Positions 1-11,171 are shown, numbered from the stretch's first letter. The stretch is DNA of 64,000 bases from Oikopleura dioica (GCA_907165135.1 OU015567.1:5399001-5463000), one strand, 5' to 3'. The notes: generated from the sequence alone by a model not told the origin. Made by a program: numbers and translations.

Positions 1-823
1 TTGATTGTAAAAATACGTTTTAGTGAATTTCGCTGCGAAGAAAAGTGCATGCGCTTTGAGAAGACTCTTGTGACTTATTTTCTCGGCCTTTCTATAATTC
101 GTTCCCCGATCAACGAATAAGGGAGTAACCGTTTTAATACGCTCACGACGATTTCGAGACAAGAGGAAGTTATTGTTAAAGAGAGATATTTACAGAGAAG
201 AAAACAATGTCACTGGTAAGTTTTATTTCATTTTTTTTTCTTGAAAAATATATTTGAAACTTTGATCGGTATTACTCTCTCAGAGAATACGAGGGTTTTG
301 AATCATTTCATTTTTTGTGGCTTTCGATATTCCCGCTTCTTTTTTATATTCCAGAAAATATCCGATGGAGATCTTTTTTTATGCTATCGGAGCCTACTAT
401 CTACCGTTCTGCTTGAGATAATTGAAAAATTTGAAGATCGAACCAAAAAATTGGTAGAATTTTTAAAGAGGTTAAAGCTCAGAGCCTTAGGTTTCTCCTA
501 AAAAAATTAAGGGTTTCCCCCAACTAAAAACCCTCAAAAAGCTTGCTTCTAGCAACCTTACCCTTAACGGCCTGTATATCCTTAAGTTGTTGATCAAGAG
601 ATCATCATAAGTTAACAGTCGTAGTCGAGGGTTCGCCCTAAAAATTTCAATTGAAATTAAGGGAGTATCTAAAATAGCTTGGGAGAAAGACTTGCTCCTA
701 GAAGGCCCATTATCGAAATTGTTGATTGGGAGTGCTTAAAGATGAATAATTCAAGATTTTTTTCCTTGATTTTTTGATGTTTTCTAGATAAAGAAAATTT
801 AGGAAAAACATGAACTGGACCAA
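1..823. other. Intergenic region upstream of the SLC7 gene
   Basis: I see no convincing coding sequence here. An AT-rich open frame around 241-501 has no recognisable features and no splice partner. Positions about 488-735 hold one copy of the roughly 330-bp interspersed repeat that recurs three times around 35-37 kb (shared landmarks: AATTAAGGGT blocks, a CTTGCTTCTAGCAACC-like stretch, GGCCTGTATATCCTTAAG). The promoter of the transporter should lie here, but no clear TATA box is visible. Confidence 0.5.
488..735 (+). repeat. Interspersed repeat R330, copy 1
   Basis: This stretch shares long diverged blocks in the same order with 35201-35530, 36040-36240 and 36495-36845: AATTAAGGGT, AAAACCC, AAGCTTGCT..TAGCAACC, GGCCTGTATATC.TTAAG, a GATCAAGAGATCATCATAA-like block, and AATTGAAATTAAGGG. 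It has no coding capacity and no obvious terminal inverted repeat. This copy lies in host DNA outside the 30-kb element, so the family is a host repeat. Confidence 0.7.
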
Positions 824-2809
824 ATGGTGGGCGGACAAGAGAAAAGCGGCAAGAAAATGCAGCTCGTCCGGAACATGGGTTTGTGGACGGGCGTTTCCAT
901 CATCATTGGAAACGTCATTGGTGGTGGCATTTTTGTCTCACCCGTCGGGGTCTTCAGCGAAGTGGGTTCTCCAGGAGCGGCGCTGCTTGTTTGGGCCATT
1001 TGCGGAATTTTGTGCATTACAGGTAAAAAAAAGGGAGAGGGAAGGATCTTTTGACAATTGTTCAGGCGCATTCTGCTACGCTGAACTTGGCTTGACGATC
1101 CCCACTTCCGGTGGCGACTATATTTACGTTTTACGATGCTTTGGACCGCTCCTCGCTTTCCTGCGGCTCTGGATCGCGATCTTGGTCATTTACCCAGTTC
1201 AGCAAACGATTATGGCTTGGGTTTTCGGGCAGTACATCATCTCCCCCTTCTCGAGGTAAAAAACCACAGGAAAGGATCGATTTTCAACTCGATTCGAAAT
1301 TCTAGCTGCGATAAAGCGACAAACGAGCTGGCGGCAAAGTTGCTCACCGGATGCGCAATTGCAATCTTGACATGGGCTAATTGCAGATCTACCAAGCTCG
1401 GGACATCGCTCAACAATCTTTTCACTGCTTCAAAGGTCTCTGCCCTCGGCCTGCTTATCATTCTTGGATTGAAGGTAGATCCGCGATTTTTTCTTTTCTT
1501 GGATCGTTTTCTAGCGAATTTTTATCGATGGCAGTTCTGGATCACTTGCCGAAGACATTGTTTGGGCAGACACTTCTACTGATATGGGGAAATATGCTTC
1601 TGCTTGTTTGAAGTAAGGATGAGCCTAGAAACCTGTGTAAAAACCTGAGTCAGGATCATCTCGTATCTTTAGACCCTGACTCAGGTTTTCTACAGAGGAT
1701 CCGAAAATCAGGGATTTTCAAAAAGATTTTTTTAACCCGAATTTTCAGGGGTCTCTTTTCGTACCAAGGCTGGAGCTACTTAAATTTCGTGGTCGAAGAG
1801 CTCGTCGAGCCGAAAAAGAATCTTCCGAGAGGAATCTTCATTTCCATCTTGACCTGCACCGGCGTATACTTGCTCGTGAATATTGCTTATTTCGCAGTCT
1901 TGAGCCCGTTGGAATTGATGTCGTCAAAAGCAGTAGCGATTGACGTTGCTAATCAAATGCTTCCTGGGTGGCTGCAGTGGCTTATTCCCATCTGCGTCGC
2001 GCTTAGCTGCTTTGGGGGAGTCAACGGGTCCATCATTGTTAGCTCAAGGTAGGGTAAGAAAGGATGGGGGCATGATAAGGAGGTGATTCTAGAATCTTCT
2101 TCATCGGAGCTCGTGAAGACCAGCTGCCAAGAATCGTGTCAATGATCCACCCAGAACAATTAACACCTATTCCCGCGCTTTTATGCACTGTAAGTATACA
2201 GTACTATGGTCTATAAACTATGGAAAAAGACACGATATTAAGGATATTTAAAGCATTTTTTCTCAAAAAAGTCGCTCTCTTTATGATTTTTTCCGTCAAA
2301 AATGATGCAAAACTTCTTTCTAAGGGAACACTTTCGATTTTGTATTTATTCACTGGCGCTGGAATGTACAATCTGATGAGCTACTGCATGTTTGCCAACT
2401 GGGTTTGGTACGCCTTCGCTGTCGCTGGACTAATCTACTGGCGATTTACGAGAAAAGATTTGGAGCGCCCGATGAAGATAAACCTCATTATTCCATTTTT
2501 CTTCATTGGTCTTTGCTTATTGCTCCTTGTTTTCAGGTTTTTTCATCCATACTGACATCTTTCTTTATTCATTCATTCAGCATATATTCTGAGCCGCTGG
2601 AATGTCTAGCTGGATTTGGAATTTCGCTGATAGGAATTCCAGTTTACTTCCTTTTCATCCACCAAGCTAAGAAACATCCCGAAGCTTACAAATTTTTCAT
2701 GGGTGAGTCCTCGTTGTTTTCACCCCCAAAATATCAACAATTTCTAGACGATCTGACGAAGCAAGGTCAGCTCCTGTTCAACGTCGTTCCTGAAGACAAG
2801 GAAGACTAA
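824..2809 (+). CDS. SLC7-family heteromeric amino-acid transporter light chain (LAT / b0,+AT-like)
   Basis: Multi-pass plasma-membrane exchanger of the APC superfamily. In the known family it pairs with an SLC3 heavy chain and swaps neutral or cationic amino acids. I read nine exons in one continuous frame: 824-1022, 1066-1255, 1306-1474, 1515-1612, 1749-2048, 2093-2189, 2325-2536, 2581-2702 and 2748-2809. The introns are 40-140 nt and GT-AG. Family hallmarks are [15 protein letters not shown] in TM1, AFCYAELG and SGGDYIYV in exon 2, [18 protein letters not shown] in exons 4-5, [11 protein letters not shown] in exon 5, and [16 protein letters not shown] with TPIPALL in exon 6. The start is the ATG giving [11 protein letters not shown], a short basic cytoplasmic N-terminus. 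The length (about 480 residues) fits the family. No lesion is seen. Intron 4 carries a short palindromic repeat. Confidence 0.93.
1628..1696. repeat. Palindromic MITE-like repeat (CCTGAGTCAGG family), copy 1
   Basis: Two inverted arms, AAAAACCTGAGTCAGGATC and GACCCTGACTCAGGTTTT, are separated by about 20 nt, with the outer pair AACCTGTGT / TTCTACAG. The repeat lies entirely within intron 4 of the transporter. The same palindrome is in an intron at about 58661-58748, and half copies are seen near 47405 and 63540. Confidence 0.7.
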
Positions 2810-3160
2810 AAAAACCGCGAATGCAGCGCTGCTCTAGCTCCAATTTTCCAACTCAAGAACGCGACTTACAAATCAATCTTGCTATTTTTGATCGTCGACT
2901 TGCTACAATACCCAATGCCAACAACACAAAATGATGCAAAAACTGTTTAAGATATGAAGAGTTCAAAATATTACCAATAGCAACCAATTTCAAATGCCAT
3001 TTTCTGTCAAAAATAAGATAATAAATGAAGATTTTCAATGATCATGAGACTCATGACATGAGTTTTTTAGTGGTAAATCTTATTAGTTGCGACTCTTTTG
3101 AATCCCAGTTCTCTTTATTAAACTCAGGCACACAAGAAACAGATAAAAGCGAGAAGATAT
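2810..3160. other. Convergent 3' region between transporter and kelch gene 1
   Basis: This gap lies between the stop of the plus-strand transporter and the stop of the minus-strand kelch gene. Positions about 2965-3035 are nearly identical to about 5735-5800, downstream of kelch gene 2 (block CAATAGCAACCAA followed by TGCCATTTTCTGTCAAAAATAAG). The kelch tandem duplication therefore included its 3' flank. No other feature is seen. Confidence 0.6.
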
Positions 3161-5301
3161 TTAAGCGCAGAATCCAGCAGAGACTTGGAACAAGACTGGC
3201 ACAACTTGGCCACCGCTATGATTGCCAATAATTTCGGAGCTTTTTATTTCGTCTCCGTCCATGTCGACTCTTTCGACATTATCTGATCCATAACCGGAAA
3301 TCAGGAATATCGAATCGTTGATTTGAAGAGACGAATGCGAGTCTATAGCCTTAAATCACATTAAAAAGCGAATATACAATAGCGAATGAAAAGTTCAATG
3401 ACGGACTCATCAATCCATCAAGTGATGAATAATAAACTTACGCTTTTCAAAGTTCCAGTTTGCGACCAGGAGTCGTTAGAAAGAAGCCAGACGTGATCCA
3501 ATCTAGTATTTCCATTGCCAAAGCCACCAAGCATGAGTAAATTTCCGCTCGCAAGCCCAACCAAGACATGACCAAAAAAATAGCTTAAAATAATCTCGAT
3601 GATAAACCAATTCACAGTACCTTATTGGTGGATCTCCAATCACACTCCATCCATTGTTTGTTAGTGTTTCCACTTTCCCTGTGTCCCAACTAGAACCAAC
3701 AGTGGTCGGTTGATTTTTATAAAGCCCAAGTTTCCCCCATCCATGTCCGTAATTCGAGGAAGTTGTGGACGTTGAACTCGACCCATCAAAAATTTCGCAG
3801 TGGTTCTTATTGGAACCACTAGCGAAGCAGATCAAGACTGAAATTTTTATTTTGAATTCGATATTTAAATGTATAATTTGACAAAAATTTCGCTAATTTA
3901 CCTCGCGAATTGCCGTCAAAAGAAAGAGCAGCACTTGCGTAGTCTATATCATTCAAAAGCTTCTCCGATCTTTCTTCAAAATTGCATGCTTGAAGAACAG
4001 CAATCTAAAATTAAAATTTTCTTTCGAAATAACAATTAATTATCAAACCTTTCTGGAGTCCGAAGAGCCACCAAAAATGTACAATTGATTTCCAATGAGC
4101 GCATGCTGTGCCCACTCCGCATAATTATCAGCTGGAGCTGTGATTGTTGCAGAAACTTTTGAATTGCCATCTCCAGAAATCACATATGCGTCAGATAGAC
4201 GCATATGAGAAGGACGAGAATGAACATTTCGCTCTAAAATTCATTCTCGATCGGCTGAAAAATCAACTAAATTGTACTGGATCAAGTGGAGTCGATTCAG
4301 TTGCTGTCGAAGTCGTTGCTGTTCTCCATATAACAGAGCACTTGACATCAAAAGCAGTCGCAATATCAACTTTTGTTGAAAATCGTCTGAATCTGAAAAT
4401 CTGAGCAGACAAAAGACTTGCTCCCAATTTGAGACCATCAGCAGTGACAGCGGCATTTTCAAGCATCGAAACTTTAAGGGTACCCACAAACAAGAGCTAA
4501 TGCATAAGAAAAATTATGGAACCATTCCAGTAATCCCGTCAGAAGTCACATTGCAATCAACAAGTTCTTGACGTAATCAAAGGCTAAGAATATCATATTT
4601 TTCTCTTTAAATTTTTATCTCATCATCTGATTTTAGTCCGCCCTATAGAGACCATCAGCAGTTTTTTCATTAATGGAAATATTGACAAACGACCCCAATG
4701 AATCGCCACCTAACACAAATATAGAAGCTCTATGATTGATGCCTTCTACCTTCGATATTTAAGGTCACATTCGGCGCAACAATCGGGATTTTTCCAGGAG
4801 CTTTTTCACCTCGAAGCATTAATGCCGACTTATCAGTTTTCATGGCAATAGTCGGTTCGCAAAAAATCTCTTCAATTCTGTTAGTTATCAAAATTGATCC
4901 GTCGATTGAAATTGACTCCACGACAAGCGCCGTAAAATTCGCTTATTATAAAGTTTTCGACAAAGAACTCATAAAAAAAAATATCAACCTGAGCCATTAG
5001 CAGAAAAATCATCAAAACAGGTTGAGTATTGCAATAGTTGCGATGGAGAGAGCGCACAGTCGTTTGAAACAGTATTGTTATGACCGTCACTGATCAAGAA
5101 CAGATTTTGTAGATCCGCATCAATCGAACTTCCAGAAGATTCATGGCAGGCAGAGTCCTGTAAATAGATCCCTGGTTTAATCCCTCGAGTAATTTCTCTC
5201 ACCAGTGTTATAAGAGCTCCTGTTTCTTGACAGTCGACATTGAATAAATTGCAACTTCCTTTCACCCGATCAAAAAATAGCAAAAAAAAGAAGCAAATCA
5301 T
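3161..5301 (-). pseudogene. Secreted kelch-repeat protein gene 1 (probable frameshift)
   Basis: I read eleven small exons, from ATG at 5301 to TAA at 3161, encoding a putative signal peptide (MICFFFLLFF), a region with a few cysteines, and a C-terminal kelch-type beta-propeller. Propeller blades are recognisable as AYVISGDGNSKVSATITAP, QHALIGNQLYIFGGSSD, HCEIFDG, KVETLTNNGWSVIGDPPI and SGNLLMLGG..DHVWLLSNDSW, and it ends SAGFCA. The role is unknown; such proteins are probably extracellular binding scaffolds. It is paralogous to the genes ending at 5899, 12790 and 45691. Near 4190-4206 the exon is 2 nt longer than in its paralogs, which shifts the frame into a stop just after the region that should read SDAYVISGDG. 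Unless splicing differs or the assembly has an error, the gene is broken there. The first intron (about 45 nt) is in frame and could be retained. Confidence 0.72.
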
Positions 5302-5898
5302 CTCTCGATCTGATTGCGAAATTTTAAGCGGTAAAAACGCGGTTTTTCATAAGTTTTTAATTGATCCTTGCTTATTTTGTTTATCGTTTTGCATAAAATT
5401 AGGCGCATAATTACTATTGTGTAAAAGAAGCAAAAATGTATTTCATCTTGACAATTTAATTTTTCCCCCGGAGACGCAAACGCCTTGCTCAAATCATTCT
5501 TTGATAATAACTACCGGTATCTCGTCTTTATTTATTATCTGAGATTAACGATTGCACGACATTATAAACATTCGGACATTATAAACAATCAGACATTATA
5601 AACAATCAGACATTATAAACATACTCAGAAGCCAAAATATGGCTGTTTTGAAATTTTCGATTTTTTGAGGATTCCTCAAAATTTTCAAAATTGTTGACGG
5701 GGGGGGGGGTCCTTAAGAGTTCAAAAAACTTGCCAATAGCAACCAAAATGCCATTTTCTGTCAAAAATAAGATAATAAATGAAGATTTTCAATAAAAATT
5801 AGTTTTTTATTTAGTCAGAGCTATTTGAAAATATTTAATTTCAGAAAGTAGTGTGCTGATCTGCTTGCTTTTATTAGGGTAAAATTTGTAGTCGTTAT
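5302..5898. other. Intergenic region between kelch genes 1 and 2
   Basis: It holds a short tandem repeat (5558-5622), a G-run at about 5699-5710 followed by TCCTTAAG, and the duplicated kelch 3' flank (5735-5800). The box TTGACGGGGGG..TCCTTAA recurs near 38955, and related forms end the R330 copies at 35-37 kb. No gene is recognised. Confidence 0.5.
5558..5622. repeat. Tandem repeat, about 17-bp unit, four copies
   Basis: The unit ACATTATAAACAATCAG is repeated about four times, with the first copy slightly diverged (ACATTATAAACATTCGG). It lies upstream of kelch gene 1. Confidence 0.85.
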
Positions 5899-7090
5899 CT
5901 AAGCGCAGAATCCAGCGGAAACTTGAAACAAAGCAGGAAAGGTTCCTGGATTAGAGCTAAATTGGTAAAGTGTTTCGGAGGTTTTGAGTTGATCCCCATC
6001 CGTATCGACTCTTTCAATATATCTGTCTCCATAACCAGGGAAGAGAAATAACGAATCATTGATTTTGAGCGAAGACGCAGCAGAGATTGCCTAAAACCAT
6101 ACATGGCATAATCTTATGAATCGAAAACAAGTTAGGCTGCTTGCTTCTATACTTACACTCTTTAATGTTCCAATTTGTGACCATGAATCGTTTGAAAGAA
6201 GCCAGACAAGATCCAATTGAGAAGTGCTACCATTCCATGAACCAGCGCCACCAAGCATAAGTAAATTTCCGCTCTGAAGCCCGACCAAGACAGAAGAACG
6301 AATATCGCTTAAAGTAATTTCGATGAAAAAATAATTCTTTGTACCTTATTGGAGGATCTCCAATCACACTCCATCCATCGTTGGTGAGTGTTTCGACTTT
6401 TTTCGTGTCACCATAACTAAAAGAACCAACAGTGGTCGGTTGACTTTTGTACAGCCCTAAACTTCCATAATAATGCCCATAATTAGAAGACGTCGTGGAA
6501 ATAGAGGACGTTCCATCAAAGATCTCACAATGGTTCTTATTATCTCCATTCGAGAAGCAGATGTAGGCTAGAAACAAAATCTCAAATGTGATATTTGCTT
6601 ACTCTCTTTGACAAGAATTAAGCTTTTTTACCTCGAGAGTTGCCGTCAACAGAAAGAGCGGCGCTTCCCCAATCTATATCATTCAAAAGCGTCGCAGATT
6701 TTTGCACAAAATTGCATCCATCAAGAACAGCAATCTTAAGGTTTTTGAAACGAACATTTATTTTCAATAAATAAGCCGCCTTTTTCGTTATGTCCCGGTA
6801 GCAACTCAAGGGATAAAAGAGCGGCGTACCTTTGTAGTTTAGAAATTTCAGTCAAAAAAGCTTTTGTCATTTTTAAGATATATGTCTGAAAATAATATCA
6901 AAAAATTATTGAAAGGGTTTTCTTCATTAATTTAAAAGGAGAGTTTCTTGATCTTTTGGAGTAGCAAATAATAATCAAACCTTTCTGTAGTCCGTAAGCC
7001 CACCAAAAATATATAACTGATTCGCAATTAGTGCATGCTGTGCATATTTGATATAATCATCAGCTGGTGCGGTGATTGTTGCAGAAACTT

Positions 7091-7184
7091 TAGGAGACCC
7101 TCTATTTGAGGCCATTTTGACATTTTTGGCATTTTTATAAAGAATCACCAATCAGCAAAATAGGCGCAAATAGAGGGTCGCCGT
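7091..7184. mobile_element. MITE-like element, 94 bp, in a kelch coding exon
   Basis: The ends are inverted repeats of about 20 bp (AGACCCTCTATTTGAGGCC at the left; the complement of GGCGCAAATAGAGGGTC at the right), and the 5-bp sequence AACTT is duplicated on both sides (7086-7090, 7185-7189). Comparison with kelch genes 1, 3 and 4, which read straight through this site, defines the insert. There is no coding capacity. Confidence 0.85.
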
Positions 7185-7869
7185 AACTTTTGAATTCCCA
7201 TCTCCCGAAATCACGTAAGCGTCTGAAATCGAGCTCGGAACAGCGAGTATGAATATTTCGCTCTAAATTATTTTTCAAATTATCGATTATAACTCAACTT
7301 TTTACCGGATTTAAGAGATTTGATTCACTCGCTGACAAAGTTGCTGATGCCCTCCAAATAACAGAGCACTTGACATCAAAAGCAGTCGCAATATCCACTT
7401 TTGTCGAAAATCGCCTGAATCTGAAAATATGAGCAGACAAAAGACTCGCTCCCAATTTGACACTATCATCAGTGACAACCCCATTTTGAAGCATTGAAAC
7501 TTTAAGGGGCACCTATTTTAAGATGCTTAGATGTAAAAAAAATTTAGGAAGCTTTCCTGTAATCCCGTCTGAGGTAACATTACAATCAACAAGTTCTTGA
7601 CAAAATGTAAGGCTGAGCATTAAATTTTGATTTAATAACTTATTAACCGACGCTAGCCCGACCTATAAAGACCATCAGCAGTTTTCTCATCAACTGAAAT
7701 ATTGACAAACGACCCCATTGAGTCGCCACCTAACAAAAATGAAGAAACTTTACGATTGATACCTTCTACCTTCGATATTTAAGGTCACATTTGGCGCCAC
7801 AATCGGGATTTTTCCAGAAGCTTTTTCATCTCGAAGCATTAATGCCGACTTATCAGTTTTCATGGCAAT

Positions 7870-7984
7870 CTGGGGTCGGCAAACCAACAAAAGCTGATGA
7901 ATGGAGAAGGATGGGTCAACGGGCCATCCTGGATGGACTCAATCCACTCATCCCCATTTCCGTCGTTTTCTGCCGACCCCAGAG
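7870..7984. mobile_element. MITE-like element, 115 bp, in a kelch coding exon
   Basis: The terminal inverted repeat is CTGGGGTCGGCA at the left and TGCCGACCCCAG at the right, with two extra bases at the right end. A 6-bp target duplication GGCAAT flanks it at 7864-7869 and 7985-7990. The paralogous exon of kelch gene 1 (about 4845-4860) is uninterrupted. Read on the coding strand of the host gene, the insert plus one duplication ends in CCCCAG, which resembles a splice acceptor. Confidence 0.88.
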
Positions 7985-8440
7985 GGCAATAGTTGGTTCA
8001 CAGAAAATATCTTCAATTCGGTTTGTTATCAAAGTTGATCCGTCGATTGAAATCGATTCCACGACAAGCGCCGTATAATTCGCTAATTAAAAAATTTCTG
8101 ATAATGAACTCATAAAAAAATATCAACCTGATCCTTCAATAGAAAAATCATCAAAACAGGTTGAGTATTGAAGAATTTGTGATGGCGAGAGCGCACAGTC
8201 GTTTGAAACAGTATTGTTATGGCCGTCACTGATCAAAAACAAGTTCTGTAGATCGGCATCTATCGAACTTCCCGAGGATTCATGGCAGCTCGAGTCCTAT
8301 AAAAAGATCCCTGGTTTTATATCTCGGGTAATTCGTCTCACAAGTGTAACAAGAGCTCCCGTTTCTTGGCACTCGACATTGAATAAATTGCAACATCCTT
8401 TTACCCGATCAAAAAATAGCAAAAAATAGAGGAAAATCAT

Positions 8441-9040
8441 CTCTCGATCCGACTGCAAAACTTTAAACGGTAAAAACGCGTTTTCAACAATAATATAATT
8501 GATCCTTTCTTATAATATTTATTGTTCTGCATAAAATTACGCGTATAATTACTATTGAGTGGAAGATGCAAAAAGTATTTCATCTTGACAGCATAATTGT
8601 TTCCTCCGGAGACGCCCTTGTCTTGCTGGAATTATTCTAAGCTAATTGCAGTTTCGTGATTATTTTCGTCATTATTCGCAATAGCCGGCAAACTCATAAC
8701 TACGGAATACTTGGCTTGGACAATTTTTCCGGAGATAATTTTTTATGATTAATCTCATCATTTAGACAAAAATAAAAATGAGATAATGTTATAAATTAAT
8801 TATTCGCTGTTTCGATCACCTGATTATACCAGAATAACTGATACTCTATGATTTGAACTGTACTGTATAACACAGTGTAAGGCTAGTCAAAAATTGAAGG
8901 TAAGCATTACTACCGGTCATCGAATAATATCAAATTAATTATTCTACCTTTCATGATCTTTGTATAAAAACACGGCTCTATTTGATGAGGAGAGATTCGT
9001 GAGAAGTCTACTGTAGAGTAAACAGGGCAGATAATATTGA
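8441..9040. other. Intergenic region, divergent between kelch gene 2 and a small secreted protein
   Basis: AT-rich. It should contain the 5' region of the minus-strand kelch gene 2 and the promoter of the plus-strand gene at 9041. A TATA box is visible at 8963-8970. No coding sequence is seen. Confidence 0.5.
8963..8970 (+). promoter_or_regulatory. TATA box of the secreted protein gene at 9041
   Basis: TATAAAAA lies 71 bp upstream of the ATG. The paralogous gene at 11239 has TATAAAAG 60 bp upstream of its ATG, and the similar spacing supports both. Confidence 0.5.
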
Positions 9041-9309
9041 ATGATTTTGTTTTTTCTCCTTTTTATCACTTTTGCAAGCGGCCATAATTGGGGATTCATG
9101 GGCCATACGATTCCAACAGAGGGAAAATTTCCAGAGCTTTCACCTGATTACGGAACGGATAAATTTGCGAGCACTTGAAAAAATGACTTTTTTTTAGCAA
9201 AAGATTTATCCTCAAAGGCGATTACTTCAACAACGCTGATCCAATGAACAAAATGACGCTCCAAAAATATATAAACGAAATTCACGCTGCAAAGTTCATT
9301 GTCAAATAA
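9041..9309 (+). CDS. Small secreted protein, paralog of the gene at 11239
   Basis: The ATG at 9041 opens a clear signal peptide (MILFFLLFITFASG) followed by a short mature part beginning HNWGFMGHTIPTEG. The first frame closes near 9177, and the continuation KRFILKGDYFNNADP lies in another frame after a TTTTTTTTAG acceptor. A junction of about 29 nt with a GA donor (after GATAAATTTGC) would restore the frame through to TAA at 9309. GA-AG introns are known in larvaceans, but this junction is inference. The product is about 78 residues. It shares a pattern with the protein at 11239: W near the mature N-terminus, an IP motif, then a Y-x-T-D motif. No known family is recognised. Confidence 0.5.
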
Positions 9310-9415
9310 ACGAGAATAACTGTATCTTCAAACTCTCCAGCTAAAAATTCCTCTAGCGGAAAACACATGGACTCGAACAATCAATTCGCACGTGAGAAAA
9401 TGTATTTTTTGCTTT

Positions 9416-11136
9416 GGGAAGTTTCAGATTTTCGTGACGGGTGAAAAAAAATTTTTTCTAGTTTTGAGTGGTTTATGAAAGAGTACTAAAAATGAAGCAT
9501 TTTGGTACCTTTCTCGAGTTCTATCTCTCAGGAATTTCGGAGATATGGCCCTCGAAAAGTTCAAAAACATCAATTCTAATATTATCGATTGTGAGTAATC
9601 CACACTATGAATCTTCAAGTTCTTAGTGGATTCTGATTCAGCAGGGTCTGAACCTCTCTGGAATCGAAAAATCGGTCATCCACGATCATAATTATGGCGA
9701 GAAATCATCATTTTCTTAGACCCCTATTTTCATAAAGAAAAAAACAGTGAGAACCGGCCGAAAATAGGAAAGCGCAGCGACAAAACGGCGTCGAAATCAG
9801 GCGCCTAAGATTAAGCTCATCCCATTTTCTAGCCTGATTCCCATTTTTGGGTGGTGCAGCTACAAAACGGCCTCGAAATCAAGCCGGGAAGAAGTTTTCT
9901 CATCCCATTTTCTTCCCAATTGGCTAATACCTGTTGATCATCATAATTTTTTAATAACGCGCAGTTTTTAAGTTTGTGGAAGTTTTCTGGTCCACTTTAC
10001 CCTAAAAATCTGGAACATCATACCGTTGTGGGATCAGCAGAAAATTTCAAGAAAATTGACAGTTTGCAATTGTCAAAAAGTCACTTCCGGGTCATTTCTA
10101 GAGCCGGAAAGTGACAAAATTTAGTAAATAGGGTAAAGTCTGACCTATCAAAATGATGCTCAGCCAATTTTAAAGGGTCAAAGTATGTAAAATTTTCTGC
10201 TGATTCAGAAAAGGTATGGTGTTCTATGGTCGGTATGGCGGAAGTGGGCTAGAAAACTTCCACAACCTTAAAAAAAGCGCGTCATTGTGTTTGTGTATTT
10301 TTGGGTCTTCTCAATGGAGGAATATTCGAAAAAATGAAAAAAAATAAGATTTCTAACCCGCTGACGCACCATTAGTGATCTTTGCGCATGCGGCCCAAAA
10401 TGTGGCAGGTTAACATACCCCACCTGAGGAACATATCTACCAAATATGAGTTGTCCGCGGTTATCACGTGAAAAGGGCCGAAATTACTCTAGATTCTATT
10501 TCTTAAAATTTTCTGCTGATCCCACAACGGTATGATGTTCCAGATTTTTAGGGTAAAGTGGACCAGAAAACTTCCACAAACTTAAAAACTGCGCGTTATT
10601 AAAAAATTATGATGATCAACAGGTATTAGCCAATTGGGAAGAAAATGGGATGAGAAAACTTCTTCCCGGCTTGATTTCGAGGCCGTTTTGTAGCTGCACC
10701 ACCCAAAAATGGGAATCAGGCTAGAAAATGGGATGAGCTTAATCTTAGGCGCCTGATTTCGACGCCGTTTTGTCGCTGCGCTTTCCTATTTTCGGCCGGT
10801 TCTCACTGTTTTTTCTTTATGAAAATAGGGGTCTAAGAAAATGATGATTTCTCGCCATAATTATGATCGTGGATGACCGATTTTTCGATTCCAGAGAGGT
10901 TCAGACCCTGCTGAATCAGAATCCACTAAGAACTTGAAGATTCATAGTGTGGATTACTCACAATCGATAATATTAGAATTGATGTTTTTGAACTTTTCGA
11001 GGGCCATATCTCCGAAATTCCTGAGAGATAGAACTCGAGAAAGGTACCAAAATGCTTCATTTTTAGTACTCTTTCATAAACCACTCAAAACTAGAAAAAA
11101 TTTTTTTTCACCCGTCACGAAAATCTGAAACTTCCC
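9416..11136. mobile_element. Fold-back element with ~630-bp inverted arms
   Basis: Near-identical inverted arms, 9416 to about 10047 and about 10506 to 11136, flank a spacer of about 460 bp. They begin GGGAAGTTTCAGATTTTCG and end with its complement. The candidate target duplication is only TTT. The arms are so similar that an incidental 64-codon open frame occurs identically in both. The spacer contains a diverged direct copy (about 10189-10290) of the inner end of the right arm, and a small palindrome built on GTCACTTCCGG at about 10080-10115. No transposase is encoded, so it is a non-autonomous fold-back or large MITE. It separates two paralogous secreted-protein genes. Confidence 0.9.
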
Positions 11137-11171
11137 TTTAAAAATGCAGCGCAAAAGTGAATTTCCCGCAG

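Larger units (their letters stand above)
5899..8440 (-). pseudogene. Secreted kelch-repeat protein gene 2, interrupted by two short elements
   Basis: Closest paralog of kelch gene 1, with the same exon order: ATG at 8440 (signal peptide MIFLYFLLFF), an early exon reading NLFLISDGHNNTVSNDCA, and a kelch C-terminus (HCEIFDGTSS, NDGWSVIGDPPI, SGNLLMLGGAG, DLVWLLSNDSW). The stop is TAG at 5899. Two coding exons carry insertions absent from the paralog. One is 115 bp at 7870-7984 with a GGCAAT target duplication. The other is 94 bp at 7091-7184 with an AACTT target duplication. The first shifts the frame and the second brings an in-frame stop on the coding strand. Either the gene is dead, or the inserts are spliced out. 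The rest of the frame is intact, so the insertions look recent. Extra non-coding sequence also enlarges the intron around 6740-6980. Confidence 0.75.

Noticed and set aside
241-501. 86-codon open frame on the plus strand
   Set aside because: AT-rich, overlaps the start of an R330 repeat, has no motif, signal peptide or splice support.
4990-5301. Von Willebrand factor A domain in kelch genes 1 and 2
   Set aside because: NLFLISDGHNN resembles a VWA strand, but the first DxSxS metal-site strand and the overall length are missing.
6770-6850. Third MITE in the intron of kelch gene 2
   Set aside because: GCCGCCTTTTTCGTTATGTCCC and a loosely complementary GGGATAAAAGAGCGGCG are suggestive, but the pairing is poor and no target duplication is visible.
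7791-8078. Plus-strand frame across the 115-bp MITE
   Set aside because: It is antisense to the kelch exon and exists only because the MITE links two open stretches.
9424-11128. Two identical 64-codon frames, one in each fold-back arm
   Set aside because: They are identical because the arms are inverted copies. The peptide has no recognisable feature and its flanks are repeat DNA.
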